Positions 46,371 through 55,598 of a stretch of 64,000 bases of DNA are shown piece after piece (positions within the stretch are counted from its first letter, which is position 1; the number at the start of each line of letters is the position of its first letter). The notes below the pieces were generated by a model that saw nothing but the letters and a program-made list of their open reading frames with translations, had not been told where the DNA came from and did not search any database. The translations under genes and the position numbers were made by a program. The stretch is from Chitinophagales bacterium (lineage in GTDB: Bacteria; Bacteroidota; Bacteroidia; Chitinophagales; Chitinophagaceae), in contig JAFLBM010000017.1 in assembly GCA_017303455.1 (NCBI GenBank), positions 1-64,000 of the forward strand, given 5' to 3'.

Positions 46371-47141
46371 TTAAAATTTCAGGTGCCTGACGGTCAGGCC
46401 ATCATTGATCAGTTGTTTCAGTGATTCAATACCTATCTTCAAATGGGTTTCTACAAAACTGGCCGTTACTTTCTTATCACTCTCTTCTGTTTTCACACCT
46501 TCAGGTATCATCGGCTGATCACTCACCAGTAACAAAGCCCCGGTAGGGATCTTATTATAAAAACCTACTGTAAAAATAGTGGCTGTTTCCATATCAATGG
46601 CATAGGCTCTTATTTTCGTCAGGTATTCTTTAAATACTTCATCATGTTCCCAAACCCGGCGGTTGGTGGTGTACACTGTACCAGTCCAGTAATCCACTTC
46701 ATGTTCACGGATGGTGGTGGATACTGCTTTTTGCAGGGCGAAAGCAGGCAGTGCCGGCACTTCCGGCGGGAAATAATCATTGGAAGTACCTTCTCCTCTA
46801 ATGGCGGCGATGGGCAGGATCAGGTCGCCCAGTTTATTTCTTTTTTTCAGCCCCCCGCACTTACCGAGAAAAAGAACAGCTTTAGGTTCGATGGCGGTCA
46901 GCAGGTCCATGATGGTGGCGGCGGTGGGACTGCCCATACCAAAATTGATAATCGTGATATCACCGGCGGTGGCACATTGCATTGGTTTGCCTTCACCGAC
47001 TACTTTTACCTTATTCTCTTCGGCAAACATGTAAACATAATTGCTGAAATTGGTCAGCAGGATATATTTACCAAAATTCTCTAAGGATTCACCGGTATAA
47101 CGGGGCAACCAATTGTGTACGATTTCTTCTTTCGACTTCAT
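46371..47141 (-). CDS. amn: AMP nucleosidase
   Basis: 256 residues of the purine nucleoside phosphorylase-like fold, in the short form found in this phylum. It cleaves AMP to adenine and ribose 5-phosphate. FGMGSPTAATIMDLL, FLGKCGGL and YAIDMETATIFTVGF (the Glu that contacts the ribose) and LLVSDQP (base-contacting Asp) are visible. It is divergent from the HsdR-N-like gene across 48 bases. Confidence 0.92.
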   Translation of the reverse strand: MKSKEEIVHNWLPRYTGESLENFGKYILLTNFSNYVYMFAEENKVKVVGEGKPMQCATAGDITIINFGMGSPTAATIMDLLTAIEPKAVLFLGKCGGLKKRNKLGDLILPIAAIRGEGTSNDYFPPEVPALPAFALQKAVSTTIREHEVDYWTGTVYTTNRRVWEHDEVFKEYLTKIRAYAIDMETATIFTVGFYNKIPTGALLLVSDQPMIPEGVKTEESDKKVTASFVETHLKIGIESLKQLINDGLTVRHLKF

Positions 47142-47176
47142 ATTTCAACAAATTAAATTCTGCTAATTTAAAACTT

Positions 47177-47184
47177 TATTTTTG
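47177..47184 (+). promoter_or_regulatory. -7 promoter element before the HsdR-N-like gene
   Basis: TATTTTTG matches TAnnTTTG and ends five bases before ATG 47190. It supports 47190 rather than 47261 as the original start. Confidence 0.5.
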
Positions 47185-47189
47185 GACCG

Positions 47190-47629
47190 ATGATAAAGAT
47201 TGAATTTCCTGAACCCGCCTTCAGTATAAGACAGAAAACGGGAAAGAGTATATCCTGGATATGATCCGTAAGAAATGGATACTGCTGACCCCTGAAGAGT
47301 GGGTGAGGCAAAATTTTATCCAATACCTGGTGCAGGTGAGAAAATACCCGGCCACATTAATAGCTGTTGAAAAAGAGCTGCAGTTGGGTGAGCTAAAAAA
47401 GAGATTTGATGTCCTGATTTATGATGACCAGCACCAGCCCTGGATGATGATCGAGTGCAAAGAGATGAAAATGAAACTGGATGAAAAGGTATTACAGCAA
47501 TTACTGCGGTATAATATCAGTATTCCTGTTCCTTATTTAATTATTACCAACGGCGAATATTGTTATGGGTATAAGAGGGGAAGGGGAGATCTGGAGGAAA
47601 TTAGTGAACTGCCTTTTCCTGCCCTATAG
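47190..47629 (+). pseudogene. HsdR N-terminal-like nuclease-domain protein with an apparent frameshift
   Basis: The ATG at 47190 encodes MIKIEFPEPAFSIRQK, the start expected of this small family. The body (ILLTPEEWVRQNFIQYLV onward) is in another frame, which opens at 47261 and gives 122 residues. One extra base in the AAAA run at 47235-47238 would join them into about 146 residues. The body has the PD-(D/E)xK-like residues FDVLIYDD and MIECKEMKM of HsdR N-domains. Function of the family is unknown. Either a real mutation, a sequence error, or translation from 47261 only. Confidence 0.7.
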
Positions 47630-47632
47630 TAC

Positions 47633-48051
47633 TTAATTAGCCAGTTTGATTGCTGCCAGGCGTTTGATGTCTCCGGCTGCTTTTTTTGTTTTTACATCCA
47701 GCCTGATGCCCTGGCCTTCCGCATAAACTTTAAGAGCAGCCAGTTCTCCTTTATTTCTTCTGAAATAGCACTGTTATTTACCGCATCCACTGCTTTTTGC
47801 CCAAATACGAAAGCTGCTTTGAAATAGTTATCTCTTGGCAACAGTTAAATGATAGCTATTTCTTTATCCTTTATCCGGTAGCTTCAGCCATATTTTTCAC
47901 CCTGGAAATTCCATTCGTTGATAGCAGCCGGATACCTCCCCCGTACAAAAGCAGTTATTCCATTCCATAAGACCATTGTTTTACCAAGAACTGCTGCAAG
48001 GTCTTTTTCGGAGGGAGGCTTTGTCTTATTTGTAAAGATGCTTTTATCCAT
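47633..48051 (-). pseudogene. DUF3788-family pseudogene
   Basis: Read from the ATG at 48051, the frame gives MDKSIFTNKTKPPSEKDL and, further on, INEWNFQGEKYG, then TGA where the family has Trp. SYRIKDKEIAII follows, then TAA where Tyr is expected, then LLPRDNYFKAAFVFGQKAVD. After SAISEEIKE one base change of frame is needed to read AALKVYAEGQGIRLDVK and the end IKRLAAIKLAN, with a TAA stop at 47633. Two nonsense changes plus a frameshift mean it is dead. It lies 11 bases downstream of the NarL-type regulator. Confidence 0.85.
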
Positions 48052-48062
48052 TTTCTCCCGGT

Positions 48063-48704
48063 TTATATCAGCTTATGCTCGTACGCATATTTCACCAGCC
48101 CGATCACCGAGTTGGTGCTGGTTTTGCGAAAGATATTCTTGCGGTGTGTTTCCACAGTTCTTTCGCTGATGAATAGGGCTTCAGCGATCTGTTTATTGTT
48201 ATACTCTTTTTCAATCAGCCGGATGATCTCAATTTCCCGGTCCGTGAGATGAGCATCTTCATTCTGTTTTTTACGCTGGCTGCTGCGTTGCAGTTCGTCG
48301 ATCACTTCTTCGCTGAAGTAGATGCCCCCGGCAGCAATCTTATCAAGAGCTTTCAGGAGTTCCTGTTTGCCGATATTTTTCAGCACATAACCGGATATAT
48401 CGGAGTCGTTGATCATTTCATTCACCAGGTCGCCCTGGCCACTCATAGAGAGGGCTAATATTTTAATGGCCGGGAATTTTTGTTTCACCAGTTTGGCCAG
48501 TTCATTGCCGGGCAGACCGGGCATCATAATGTCAGTGAGTAAAATGTCAACCGGGGTTTGGGTTAGCTTTTGTACAACTTCGGTGGGGTCGGTACTGGCA
48601 AAAACAAATTTGAAGCGATCATGTCCTTTGAGTAATGACATCAATCCGTCTATAACGATCTGGTGATCGTCAACCAGGGCCAGGGTAATTTTTTCGTTCT
48701 TCAT
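48063..48704 (-). CDS. NarL/FixJ-type response regulator
   Basis: 213 residues. The receiver domain has DD at residues 12-13 and phospho-acceptor D58 (ILLTDIMMPGLPG). A LuxR-type helix-turn-helix lies at about 150-205 (LTDREIEIIRLIEKEYNNKQ onward to SERTVETHRKNIF). It is downstream of two paralogous HisKA_3-type kinases on the same strand (43 bases from the nearer one) and is the likely target of both. Targets are unknown. Confidence 0.93.
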   Translation of the reverse strand: MKNEKITLALVDDHQIVIDGLMSLLKGHDRFKFVFASTDPTEVVQKLTQTPVDILLTDIMMPGLPGNELAKLVKQKFPAIKILALSMSGQGDLVNEMINDSDISGYVLKNIGKQELLKALDKIAAGGIYFSEEVIDELQRSSQRKKQNEDAHLTDREIEIIRLIEKEYNNKQIAEALFISERTVETHRKNIFRKTSTNSVIGLVKYAYEHKLI

Positions 48705-48747
48705 GTGTGCTGAATGAAAGTACTATAATTTAAGCTGGCAGAAAAAA

Positions 48748-50694
48748 TTAAACGGGTACATGGAGGGCTACTACGGTTCCCCGGCCAGGTGCCGAGTCAA
48801 AATCCACTGTTCCTTTCAGGTATTCGACACGGGTGATGATATTCTTCAGCCCGATGCCTTCAAATTTTTCTTTGTCGGTCGAATCAAATCCTTTGCCATT
48901 GTCTTCAATGGTGGCATCGATGCCGTCTATATCTTTAATTATAGAAATATCCAAAGTACTGGCACGGGCATGTTTGATCACATTGTTCACACATTCCTGT
49001 ACTACCCGGTACAGTACAATTTCGAGGTTAGCATCCAGCCGTTGTTCAAGCCCTTCAGTGTACAGGTGTACCCGGAGAGAACTTTTATCTAATTTATCCG
49101 TAAAGTCTTGTATGGCTGCAGCAAGCCCATTCTTCAGCAACACATTCGGCATCATGGTATGAGAAACGGTACGTACTTCTTTGCAACTTTCATCTACCAG
49201 CTCGATGGCTTTTGAAAACGATGTTTTTTGTGCAGCATCGGTGAACTGTATGGCAGATTCAAAGGCCGAGAGGTTCATTTTGGCGGCACTCATCATCTGG
49301 CCTACGCCATCATGCAGATCTTTAGCGATACGCTGTCTTTCATTTTCTTCTGCTTCTATTACAGCTTTTGCAGCCTGTTCCTGTTGCAGCAGCAATTCCG
49401 CCTGCTGTTGAGCTTCTTTTTTGAACCGGTATTTTTTGTACTGGGAATGGAGCAGTAACCCGCCAAGCAATACCAGCCCGGCAATGCCCATGAATAAAAA
49501 ATTCTGGAACCGGATCTTATTATCTTTCTGTTCGATCAGCCTTATTTTTTTTTCTGTCTCATACAGTGTTTGCATCTCCGCTAAGGCTTTGGGGTTAGCA
49601 TCGGCATACATGCTGTCCTGCAGGGCATTGATCTTTTTATAAGCATCAATGGCTTTATGATATTCTTTCGCTGCTTCATAATTCGTGGCGAGTGCAGTAT
49701 AGATCATAGGCAGCTTGGCACTGATCTTATTGGTTTCAGCTATGCGTAATGCTTCTTCACCGCTTTGAATACCCTCAGTTGTCTTGCCCATTTTTGCATA
49801 CAGGTTGGATAGTTCTGCCAGGTCTGATACAATAAAAAAGGGGTCGCCGATCTTTTGACGCAGCGGTTGTGCTTCTAAAAATGATCGTAACGCTTCATCC
49901 AGTTTTCCTTGTTTCTCTAATGCAGTACCGAGAATGAATAAACCATTGGCCCGGGCAACAATATCATTATTTTCTTTGGCCTTCTTAATAGCTGTTTGTG
50001 CAAAATGATAAGCAGAATCCACGTTATTAAGTGAGCCATGGCAGGAAGCCAGGTTGTTATAGATAACAGCCGTGTAAGCCTCTGTCAGTTTTTTTTTCTC
50101 TACCAGTTGAATAGCACTGTGAAAATTCTGAATGGCAGATGGAAACTGGTTCAGCTCCATCATCGCCCAGCCAATATTGACCCTTGCTTTCAATTGCACG
50201 ATATAATCTTTACAGGCTTCAGCTTTTTTCAGCGCCAGGTAAAAACGATCGAGGGCATCTTTCTTCCGGTCCATTTTCATAAAACACAAACCGGAGAAGG
50301 AATAATACTGGGCCAGTTCCGGCAGGAGGGAAGGTTCCATTTCCAGCCATGCAATATTTTTTTCAACTAATGCCAATGCAGAATCAGGAAAACCTTCGTT
50401 ATAATAATAACTGAATACAAACATTTCTGCTTTGGCCAGTTTGGCCGGGTTGGATTCTTTTTTGAGCAGCGTAATGGCCTGGCGGGAAAAAGACAGGCAG
50501 GAATCAAAATCGGCAGCCCGGTATACATCACATAGTTGTAGCAGGATATCAATTTTACCAGCAGTGGTTTTTTCTGCTGTTAATTGGACCTTGAGTATAG
50601 CAGGATCGGCCTGGGCATTGATGTTGCTTTGCAGCGAGAGGGCCAGGCTGATAAGGAACAATATTTTTTTACTATGGTCTATGAAGGCTTTCAC
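48748..50694 (-). CDS. TPR-containing HisKA_3 sensor histidine kinase (first paralog)
   Basis: 648 residues with a GTG start that opens a signal peptide (ILFLISLALSLQSNINAQA). TPR repeats fill about 50-370 in the periplasm (for example KAEACKDYIVQLKARVNIGW). One membrane helix (FLFMGIAGLVLLGGLLL) and a coiled coil lead to the kinase core, with H461 in IAKDLHDGVGQMM and the ATP-binding motif DNGKGFD near the end. It is 15 bases downstream of a paralog with the same layout, and the two share long identical stretches in the core (VGQMMSAAKMNLSAFES). Together with the regulator they form one system. Confidence 0.92.
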   Translation of the reverse strand: MKAFIDHSKKILFLISLALSLQSNINAQADPAILKVQLTAEKTTAGKIDILLQLCDVYRAADFDSCLSFSRQAITLLKKESNPAKLAKAEMFVFSYYYNEGFPDSALALVEKNIAWLEMEPSLLPELAQYYSFSGLCFMKMDRKKDALDRFYLALKKAEACKDYIVQLKARVNIGWAMMELNQFPSAIQNFHSAIQLVEKKKLTEAYTAVIYNNLASCHGSLNNVDSAYHFAQTAIKKAKENNDIVARANGLFILGTALEKQGKLDEALRSFLEAQPLRQKIGDPFFIVSDLAELSNLYAKMGKTTEGIQSGEEALRIAETNKISAKLPMIYTALATNYEAAKEYHKAIDAYKKINALQDSMYADANPKALAEMQTLYETEKKIRLIEQKDNKIRFQNFLFMGIAGLVLLGGLLLHSQYKKYRFKKEAQQQAELLLQQEQAAKAVIEAEENERQRIAKDLHDGVGQMMSAAKMNLSAFESAIQFTDAAQKTSFSKAIELVDESCKEVRTVSHTMMPNVLLKNGLAAAIQDFTDKLDKSSLRVHLYTEGLEQRLDANLEIVLYRVVQECVNNVIKHARASTLDISIIKDIDGIDATIEDNGKGFDSTDKEKFEGIGLKNIITRVEYLKGTVDFDSAPGRGTVVALHVPV

Positions 50695-50709
50695 GGAAAC
50701 AATTTGTAT

Positions 50710-52755
50710 TTACAGGGGTACGTGGACAGCCACCAATGTTCCTTTCCCGGGTGTGGAATCAAAATCAACTGTTCCTTTGAGGTATTCCACCCTGGTACTG
50801 ATATTTTTCATGCCTATACCGTCGAATTTTGATTTGTCTTTGGTGTCAAAACCTTTACCATTGTCTTCAATAGTGGCGCTGATGCCATCTGTATCTCTTA
50901 TCACCGAAATGTCCAGCGTATTGGCTCCTGAATGTTTGATCACATTATTCACACATTCCTGGATCACCCGGTACAAAACCGTTTCCACATTGGCATCCAG
51001 CCGCTGGTCCAGGCCTTCTGTATACAGGTGTACCTGTATCGTTTTCTTATCTAATTTATCAATAAAATCCTGTACAGCAGAACTGAGACTGCTTTTTAAT
51101 AACGCATTCGGCATCATGTTATGCGATACGCTCCTGACTTCTTTACAACTTTCATCCACGAGGCTGATGATCTTTTCAAAAGAAAGTTGCTGATCGGCAG
51201 AAGAAAATTTTATTTCGGATTCAAAAGCAGACAGGTTCATCTTGGCTGCACTCATCATTTGCCCCACACCATCATGCAGGTCGCGGGCAATCCGTTTTCT
51301 TTCTTCTTCCTCTGCTTCGATAACCGCCTTTGTTGCCAGCTCCTGCTGCTTCATGATCTCTGCCTGTAACCGGGCCTGCTGTTGCAGCCGGTAACGGCGA
51401 TAGGCGGAGAATCCTAATAGTATCACCAGGGCCAGTAAGCCTGCAACAGCGCCGATCACAATATTCTTCCGGGATATTTCCGACTGCTGTAGTTTAATTT
51501 CCTGTTCTTTCTTCTCCGTTTCATATTTCACTTCCATGTCGGCAATGGCTTTCACATTGGCCTCATTGAGCAATGTGTCTTTGATAGCCGCATATTTTTT
51601 ATGCAGTTCCAACGCCTGCGCCATGTTGCCGGTGGCAGAATAATAATCAGCTGCGACCCGGTAATAGTTTTTCAGGTCGTCTTTCTTATTGGTTGTTTCA
51701 ATAACAGCAAATGCACTATCAAGGGATTGTTTTGCCAGTATATAATTCTTTTGATGGATGGATGCCTGTGCCAGCCCTATCCGGGAGGAAGCCATATTCC
51801 GTTTATTACCGATCTGGCTGTTGAGTGCAACAGAACGGGTGAAATACCAGGCAGCTGAATCGTAGTTTTTTTTCTGCAGGTAAATCTCTCCCAGGTCAGC
51901 CTGCACCAATGCGATCTGCCGGAGATCATTGCTGCTCTCGTATACCTTCATGGCATCATTCAGGAAAGAAACAGAGCGGCTGTAGTCTTCCTGTTCTTTA
52001 TAAATGGAAGCGATGGATTGGTAACTGATCGCCAGTTCGTTTTTATCATCAACTGCTTTTTGAATGGCGATTCCCTGTTCTAAATGGGAAATGGCTTTGT
52101 TGTATTCTTTCTTTTTTGCATAAACGATACCAATAAAATTATGCGTTTTAGCCACTGCTTTTTTATCATCCAGTTGTTCGTATTCCCGCAGGGCGAATAA
52201 AAAATTATGGATAGCTTTTTCATAATCACCTATGTCTTTGTAGATAAAACCAATATTGTTATAACTCATGGCAATGCCGCCCTTGTCGTTGGCTTTTTGC
52301 CGCACTGCCAGTGCCTGCTGGTATTTCTCCATTGCTTTTACATAGTTCCCCAGTTCAATATGAACACCAGCCTCATTATTGAGGGCAAAGCCCATATTGA
52401 TAAGATCATTTGCCTTTTCAGAAAAAGTATAGTAGGATTCAAACGCTTTGATGGCACCGGGATAATCCGCTTTCATATACCGGGCATAGCCGATGGAATT
52501 CCAGGCAAAGCCGGTATAGCGGGGAGATAAATTGAGCTGATCGTTTTGCCGGATGGCCTGCTCTGCATAATAGATGCCTGAATCAGGCTTTTCCCAACGA
52601 TAGGTTTCAGCCAGCTTGAGCAATGCTTTCACGGTATTGCTATCTTTCCTTTCTTTGGTAATAATTTTTTGCAGGCTGTCGGTTGGGGAAATTTGTGCAG
52701 TCATAATACTGCAAACGGAAAGTAATAGCAGGCAGGGTAACAAGTTTTTCAGCAT
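50710..52755 (-). CDS. TPR-containing HisKA_3 sensor histidine kinase (second paralog)
   Basis: 681 residues from the ATG at 52755, which opens a signal peptide (MLKNLLPCLLLLSVCSIMTAQ). About eight TPR repeats (about 40-400; GIAMSYNNIGFIYKDIGDYE) form the periplasmic sensor. After the helix (NIVIGAVAGLLALVILLGF) come the coiled coil and the kinase core, with H494 in RIARDLHDGVGQ and EDNGKGFDTKDKS at the end. The core is very like that of the neighbour, but the sensors differ, so a recent tandem duplication with diverged input is likely. It lies 25 bases downstream of dapB. Confidence 0.92.
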   Translation of the reverse strand: MLKNLLPCLLLLSVCSIMTAQISPTDSLQKIITKERKDSNTVKALLKLAETYRWEKPDSGIYYAEQAIRQNDQLNLSPRYTGFAWNSIGYARYMKADYPGAIKAFESYYTFSEKANDLINMGFALNNEAGVHIELGNYVKAMEKYQQALAVRQKANDKGGIAMSYNNIGFIYKDIGDYEKAIHNFLFALREYEQLDDKKAVAKTHNFIGIVYAKKKEYNKAISHLEQGIAIQKAVDDKNELAISYQSIASIYKEQEDYSRSVSFLNDAMKVYESSNDLRQIALVQADLGEIYLQKKNYDSAAWYFTRSVALNSQIGNKRNMASSRIGLAQASIHQKNYILAKQSLDSAFAVIETTNKKDDLKNYYRVAADYYSATGNMAQALELHKKYAAIKDTLLNEANVKAIADMEVKYETEKKEQEIKLQQSEISRKNIVIGAVAGLLALVILLGFSAYRRYRLQQQARLQAEIMKQQELATKAVIEAEEEERKRIARDLHDGVGQMMSAAKMNLSAFESEIKFSSADQQLSFEKIISLVDESCKEVRSVSHNMMPNALLKSSLSSAVQDFIDKLDKKTIQVHLYTEGLDQRLDANVETVLYRVIQECVNNVIKHSGANTLDISVIRDTDGISATIEDNGKGFDTKDKSKFDGIGMKNISTRVEYLKGTVDFDSTPGKGTLVAVHVPL

Positions 52756-52780
52756 GGTGGGGCAGGGTTGATGAATGTTT

Positions 52781-53497
52781 TTATAATCCCAAAACATCTT
52801 TCATGCTGAAGATACCTTTTTTCTCTTTTATAAACTCAGCGGCCAGTACAGCCCCGGCTGCAAAGCCTTTGCGGTTATGAGCAGTATGAATGATCTCAAT
52901 ATCATCTACAGCAGAAGAGTATTTAACATGGTGGGTGCCCGGTGCCGGGTCTTCCCGCTGGCTGATGATCTCCAGGTCTTCGGGGTTATCACTCAGTTCA
53001 TTCACCCAGCGTTTTTTTCTTTTGATCTCGTTGAGCACCTGTTCCGCCAGGGTGATGGCTGTGCCGCTCGGCGCATCTTTTTTCTGGGTATGGTGCACTT
53101 CTTCCAGGATCACTTCATACTCCTTATGCGGTGCCATCAGGGCCGCCAGTTTTTTATTGACCTCGAAGAAAATATTTACACCAATGCTGAAGTTGCTGGC
53201 GTATAAAAAACAGCCGTTTTTTTCTTTTACCAGTTGATTAACCTCTTCCATTTTTTCTGTCCAGCCGGTGGAGCCGCAAACCAGCGGGATAGTAAAGCCA
53301 ATGGCTTTTTTAATATTATCAAGGGCCGTATGCGGCCCGGTGAATTCTATGGCTACATCCGCCGCTGCTATTTTTTCTGCATTGAAATCGGCCAGGTTAT
53401 TCTCGTCAATTTTTAAAGCGATCGTATGCCCCCGCTGAACAGCGATCTCTTCAATAGCTTTTCCCATTTTCCCATAACCGATCAGTGCAATATTCAT
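52781..53497 (-). CDS. dapB: 4-hydroxy-tetrahydrodipicolinate reductase
   Basis: 238 residues. It reduces 4-hydroxy-tetrahydrodipicolinate with NAD(P)H in the lysine/diaminopimelate pathway. The Rossmann motif is IALIGYGKMGKAI (3-15). The catalytic stretch EEVHHTQKKDAPSGTAITLAE is complete apart from the usual variation. Slightly shorter than the E. coli enzyme, as in other members of the phylum. The TPR kinase gene follows 25 bases downstream, so kinases may be co-transcribed with dapB. Confidence 0.95.
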   Translation of the reverse strand: MNIALIGYGKMGKAIEEIAVQRGHTIALKIDENNLADFNAEKIAAADVAIEFTGPHTALDNIKKAIGFTIPLVCGSTGWTEKMEEVNQLVKEKNGCFLYASNFSIGVNIFFEVNKKLAALMAPHKEYEVILEEVHHTQKKDAPSGTAITLAEQVLNEIKRKKRWVNELSDNPEDLEIISQREDPAPGTHHVKYSSAVDDIEIIHTAHNRKGFAAGAVLAAEFIKEKKGIFSMKDVLGL

Positions 53498-53580
53498 AAT
53501 GCTGGTTTTAGTGTGCAGGCAGAACCTGTTTATTGCTGCAAATAACTTTAAAAATAGAGAAAGGAAAAACTTTATTCCGG

Positions 53581-54243
53581 CTACCGGGCCCGTTTATCTT
53601 TCAGGGATAGAACCAGGCTGATACCGTTGGTGCCTGCCATTTCACTATGCCCGGGTTTGATGCGGAGACTGAGATCGGGGCTTACGTCAAAACTTTTCAG
53701 GTGGGCGTCTACGGTGGCATCCACCACATTCAATCCCCAGAGAATGATAAAGAATAGTACAGAATAGTCAACATCCCGGCGAAACTGGTCACGGTAAAAC
53801 CGAAGGGATTCTTCGCTCAATGGCTGCAGGTTAGGCCTGATCTTGCTGAACAAAGCCGAGTCAGCCGCCGTAGCATTGGGCTGCCGCATATTGTATTTTA
53901 CTTTATAGGCAAACCGGGTATCCTTATAGTTTTTCAGGTTATAAAAGAAAACACCTCCACTGATACCAATGGCTCCATAAACGATAGGCAGTTTCCAGTA
54001 TTTTTTATTGTAGATCTGGCCAAGTCCAGGAAGAATGGCTGAACGAATTGCTGCAGTGCGGGGGCTGTGTTTCTTTACTACCGTATCTTTTTTGGTTTTT
54101 TCTGTGGCAGCAACCACTGTTTCCTCAGGAACAACTTTAATCAATGAATCAGGTTGTTGTGCTGCTAAAAAATAACCTGCAAACAGTACAACTGCCAGTA
54201 CAATAGTTCTTTTCCAATAACTGTTTACGGTTTTTTGCATCAT
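53581..54243 (-). CDS. DUF5683 domain protein
   Basis: 220 residues from the ATG at 54243 (a TTG overlapping the parB stop would add ten residues). An N-terminal hydrophobic signal (about 10-30) is followed by HSPRTAAIRSAILPGLGQIYNKKYWK (start of the DUF5683 domain) and two more hydrophobic stretches (IVYGAIGISGGVFFY; VLFFIILWGLNVVDA). It is probably membrane-bound or lies in the periplasm. The function of the family is unknown. It directly follows parB on the same strand. Confidence 0.85.
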   Translation of the reverse strand: MMQKTVNSYWKRTIVLAVVLFAGYFLAAQQPDSLIKVVPEETVVAATEKTKKDTVVKKHSPRTAAIRSAILPGLGQIYNKKYWKLPIVYGAIGISGGVFFYNLKNYKDTRFAYKVKYNMRQPNATAADSALFSKIRPNLQPLSEESLRFYRDQFRRDVDYSVLFFIILWGLNVVDATVDAHLKSFDVSPDLSLRIKPGHSEMAGTNGISLVLSLKDKRAR

Positions 54244-54269
54244 CAAAGATCCCTTTCGGGCTGGGTTTA

Positions 54270-55187
54270 TCAATCAGCTGATACATCTAACTGGCTGAGT
54301 AGTTTATTCAGTTCTTCCAGTGAATAATAATCGAAAGTGATCTGCCCGCTGCCGTTGCGACTGTGTTTCAGTTTCACCCTGGTGCTGAATTGAGATGCTA
54401 ATTTATCTTCTATTTTCTGGAAGGCCGGGGCTAAAGAGCTTTTTGAAGTTTTTTTAACAGCACTGCCCTGTTTATAGAGATTGCGGACCAGTTCTTCTGT
54501 TTGCCTGACCGACAAGCCTCTTTGTTTAATCTCTTTAAAAATATATAATTGTTTGTCAATGCTGTCAACATTGATCAGTGCCCTGGCATGTCCCATGCTG
54601 AGCTCTCCGTTACGAACAGCTAATTGAATATCGGGCGGTAATTTTAATAAGCGGATGAAATTAGCAACTGTGCTCCTGTCAATACTCATGCGTTCGCCCA
54701 CTTGTTCCTGGGTATAATCCAGTTCTTCCATCATGCGTTTATAGCTTAGAGCTACTTCCATTGCATTCAGGTCTTCCCGTTGCAGGTTTTCTAATAATGC
54801 CAGTTCTAATAATTGGGCATCATTGGCCTGGCGGATATAAGCCGGTATGTCCGTTAAGCCGGCAATCCGGGAAGCTCTTAATCTTCGTTCACCGGAGATG
54901 AGCCGGTATTTCCCGGAGGGTAATTTGGAAACAGTGACCGGTTGAATGATATCATGCAGCTTGATGGAACTGGCTAATTCCTGCAGGGCCTGTTCATCAA
55001 AATCACGCCGCGGCTGTTTGGGATTTACCTCTATTTCATCAATGGGAATGCGGTTGGTGCCGGTAACATTTTCCACTACCGCTGGTTTGATAGCACCCGT
55101 ACTGGTCTTCAGGTCGGAATCTATACTTTGTAATAAGGAGCGGATACCTTTACCGAGGGCATCTTTATTTTGTTTGGGCGTAGACAT
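54270..55187 (-). CDS. parB: Chromosome partitioning protein ParB
   Basis: 305 residues. The ParB/Noc N-terminal CTP-binding region contains KQPRRDFDEQALQEL and ISGERRLRASRIAG. The helix-turn-helix follows (TQEQVGERMSIDRSTVANF) and NGELSMGHARALI. The C-terminal part (about 240-305) is the dimerisation domain. ParB binds parS sites near the origin and spreads with CTP. The start lies in AGCTATTATG, at the outer end of a heptad-type repeat arm that separates it from the inserted S23 gene. The DUF5683 gene follows. Confidence 0.96.
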   Translation of the reverse strand: MSTPKQNKDALGKGIRSLLQSIDSDLKTSTGAIKPAVVENVTGTNRIPIDEIEVNPKQPRRDFDEQALQELASSIKLHDIIQPVTVSKLPSGKYRLISGERRLRASRIAGLTDIPAYIRQANDAQLLELALLENLQREDLNAMEVALSYKRMMEELDYTQEQVGERMSIDRSTVANFIRLLKLPPDIQLAVRNGELSMGHARALINVDSIDKQLYIFKEIKQRGLSVRQTEELVRNLYKQGSAVKKTSKSSLAPAFQKIEDKLASQFSTRVKLKHSRNGSGQITFDYYSLEELNKLLSQLDVSAD

Positions 55188-55193
55188 AATAGC

Positions 55194-55222
55194 TGTGAGT
55201 TTTGAGCAACGAGTTGCGAGTA
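55194..55222. repeat. Heptad-period tract, right flank of the S23 gene
   Basis: GAG recurs at 55197, 55204, 55211 and 55218, that is, exactly every 7 bases (GTGAGTT, TTGAGCA, ACGAGTT, GCGAGTA). AGCTGTGAG at its outer end is the reverse complement of sequence in the other flank. Confidence 0.7.
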
Positions 55223-55229
55223 AATTTTC

Positions 55230-55583
55230 CTATTGTTGTAATTTACTCATAAAGCTCATGATCATTTTTTGTTCTTCGTCAATATCTTTTAATAAATCGT
55301 CTCTTTTCTCTTTGTCGCCAAAATTAACAGCTTCTGCAATTAATAACTGGGTTTCTACTTCGAAAGATGATCCCAGCGAAATTTCCAGGAACCTGTTATA
55401 CTCTTTACTGCTGGTACGGCTGCTTCCTTCTGCAATATTGGAAGGTATCGAGACCGCAGCTCTTGTTATCTGCGATGATAATGAATATTTTTCTTCTTTC
55501 GGGAAAGAAGAAACCAGCTTAAATGATTTGACTGCTATCTGGAAGCCTTTTTGCCAGATAAGCAGTTGTTTAAAATTGCGCAT
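55230..55583 (-). CDS. Four-helix-bundle protein of the S23 / 23S intervening-sequence family
   Basis: 117 residues with the family pattern: LLIWQKGFQIAVKSFKLV, SLSSQITRAAVSIPSNIAEG and a conserved EVETQLLIA segment, ending in a helical tail. Related proteins are encoded in intervening sequences of 23S rRNA genes and as stand-alone genes in Bacteroidota; their function is unknown. It lies between parA and parB on the same strand, which are normally adjacent, and is flanked by inverted 7-base-period tracts at 55194-55222 and 55599-55634. This looks like an inserted cassette. Confidence 0.92.
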   Translation of the reverse strand: MRNFKQLLIWQKGFQIAVKSFKLVSSFPKEEKYSLSSQITRAAVSIPSNIAEGSSRTSSKEYNRFLEISLGSSFEVETQLLIAEAVNFGDKEKRDDLLKDIDEEQKMIMSFMSKLQQ

Positions 55584-55598
55584 ATGAAGTTGTTTTTT

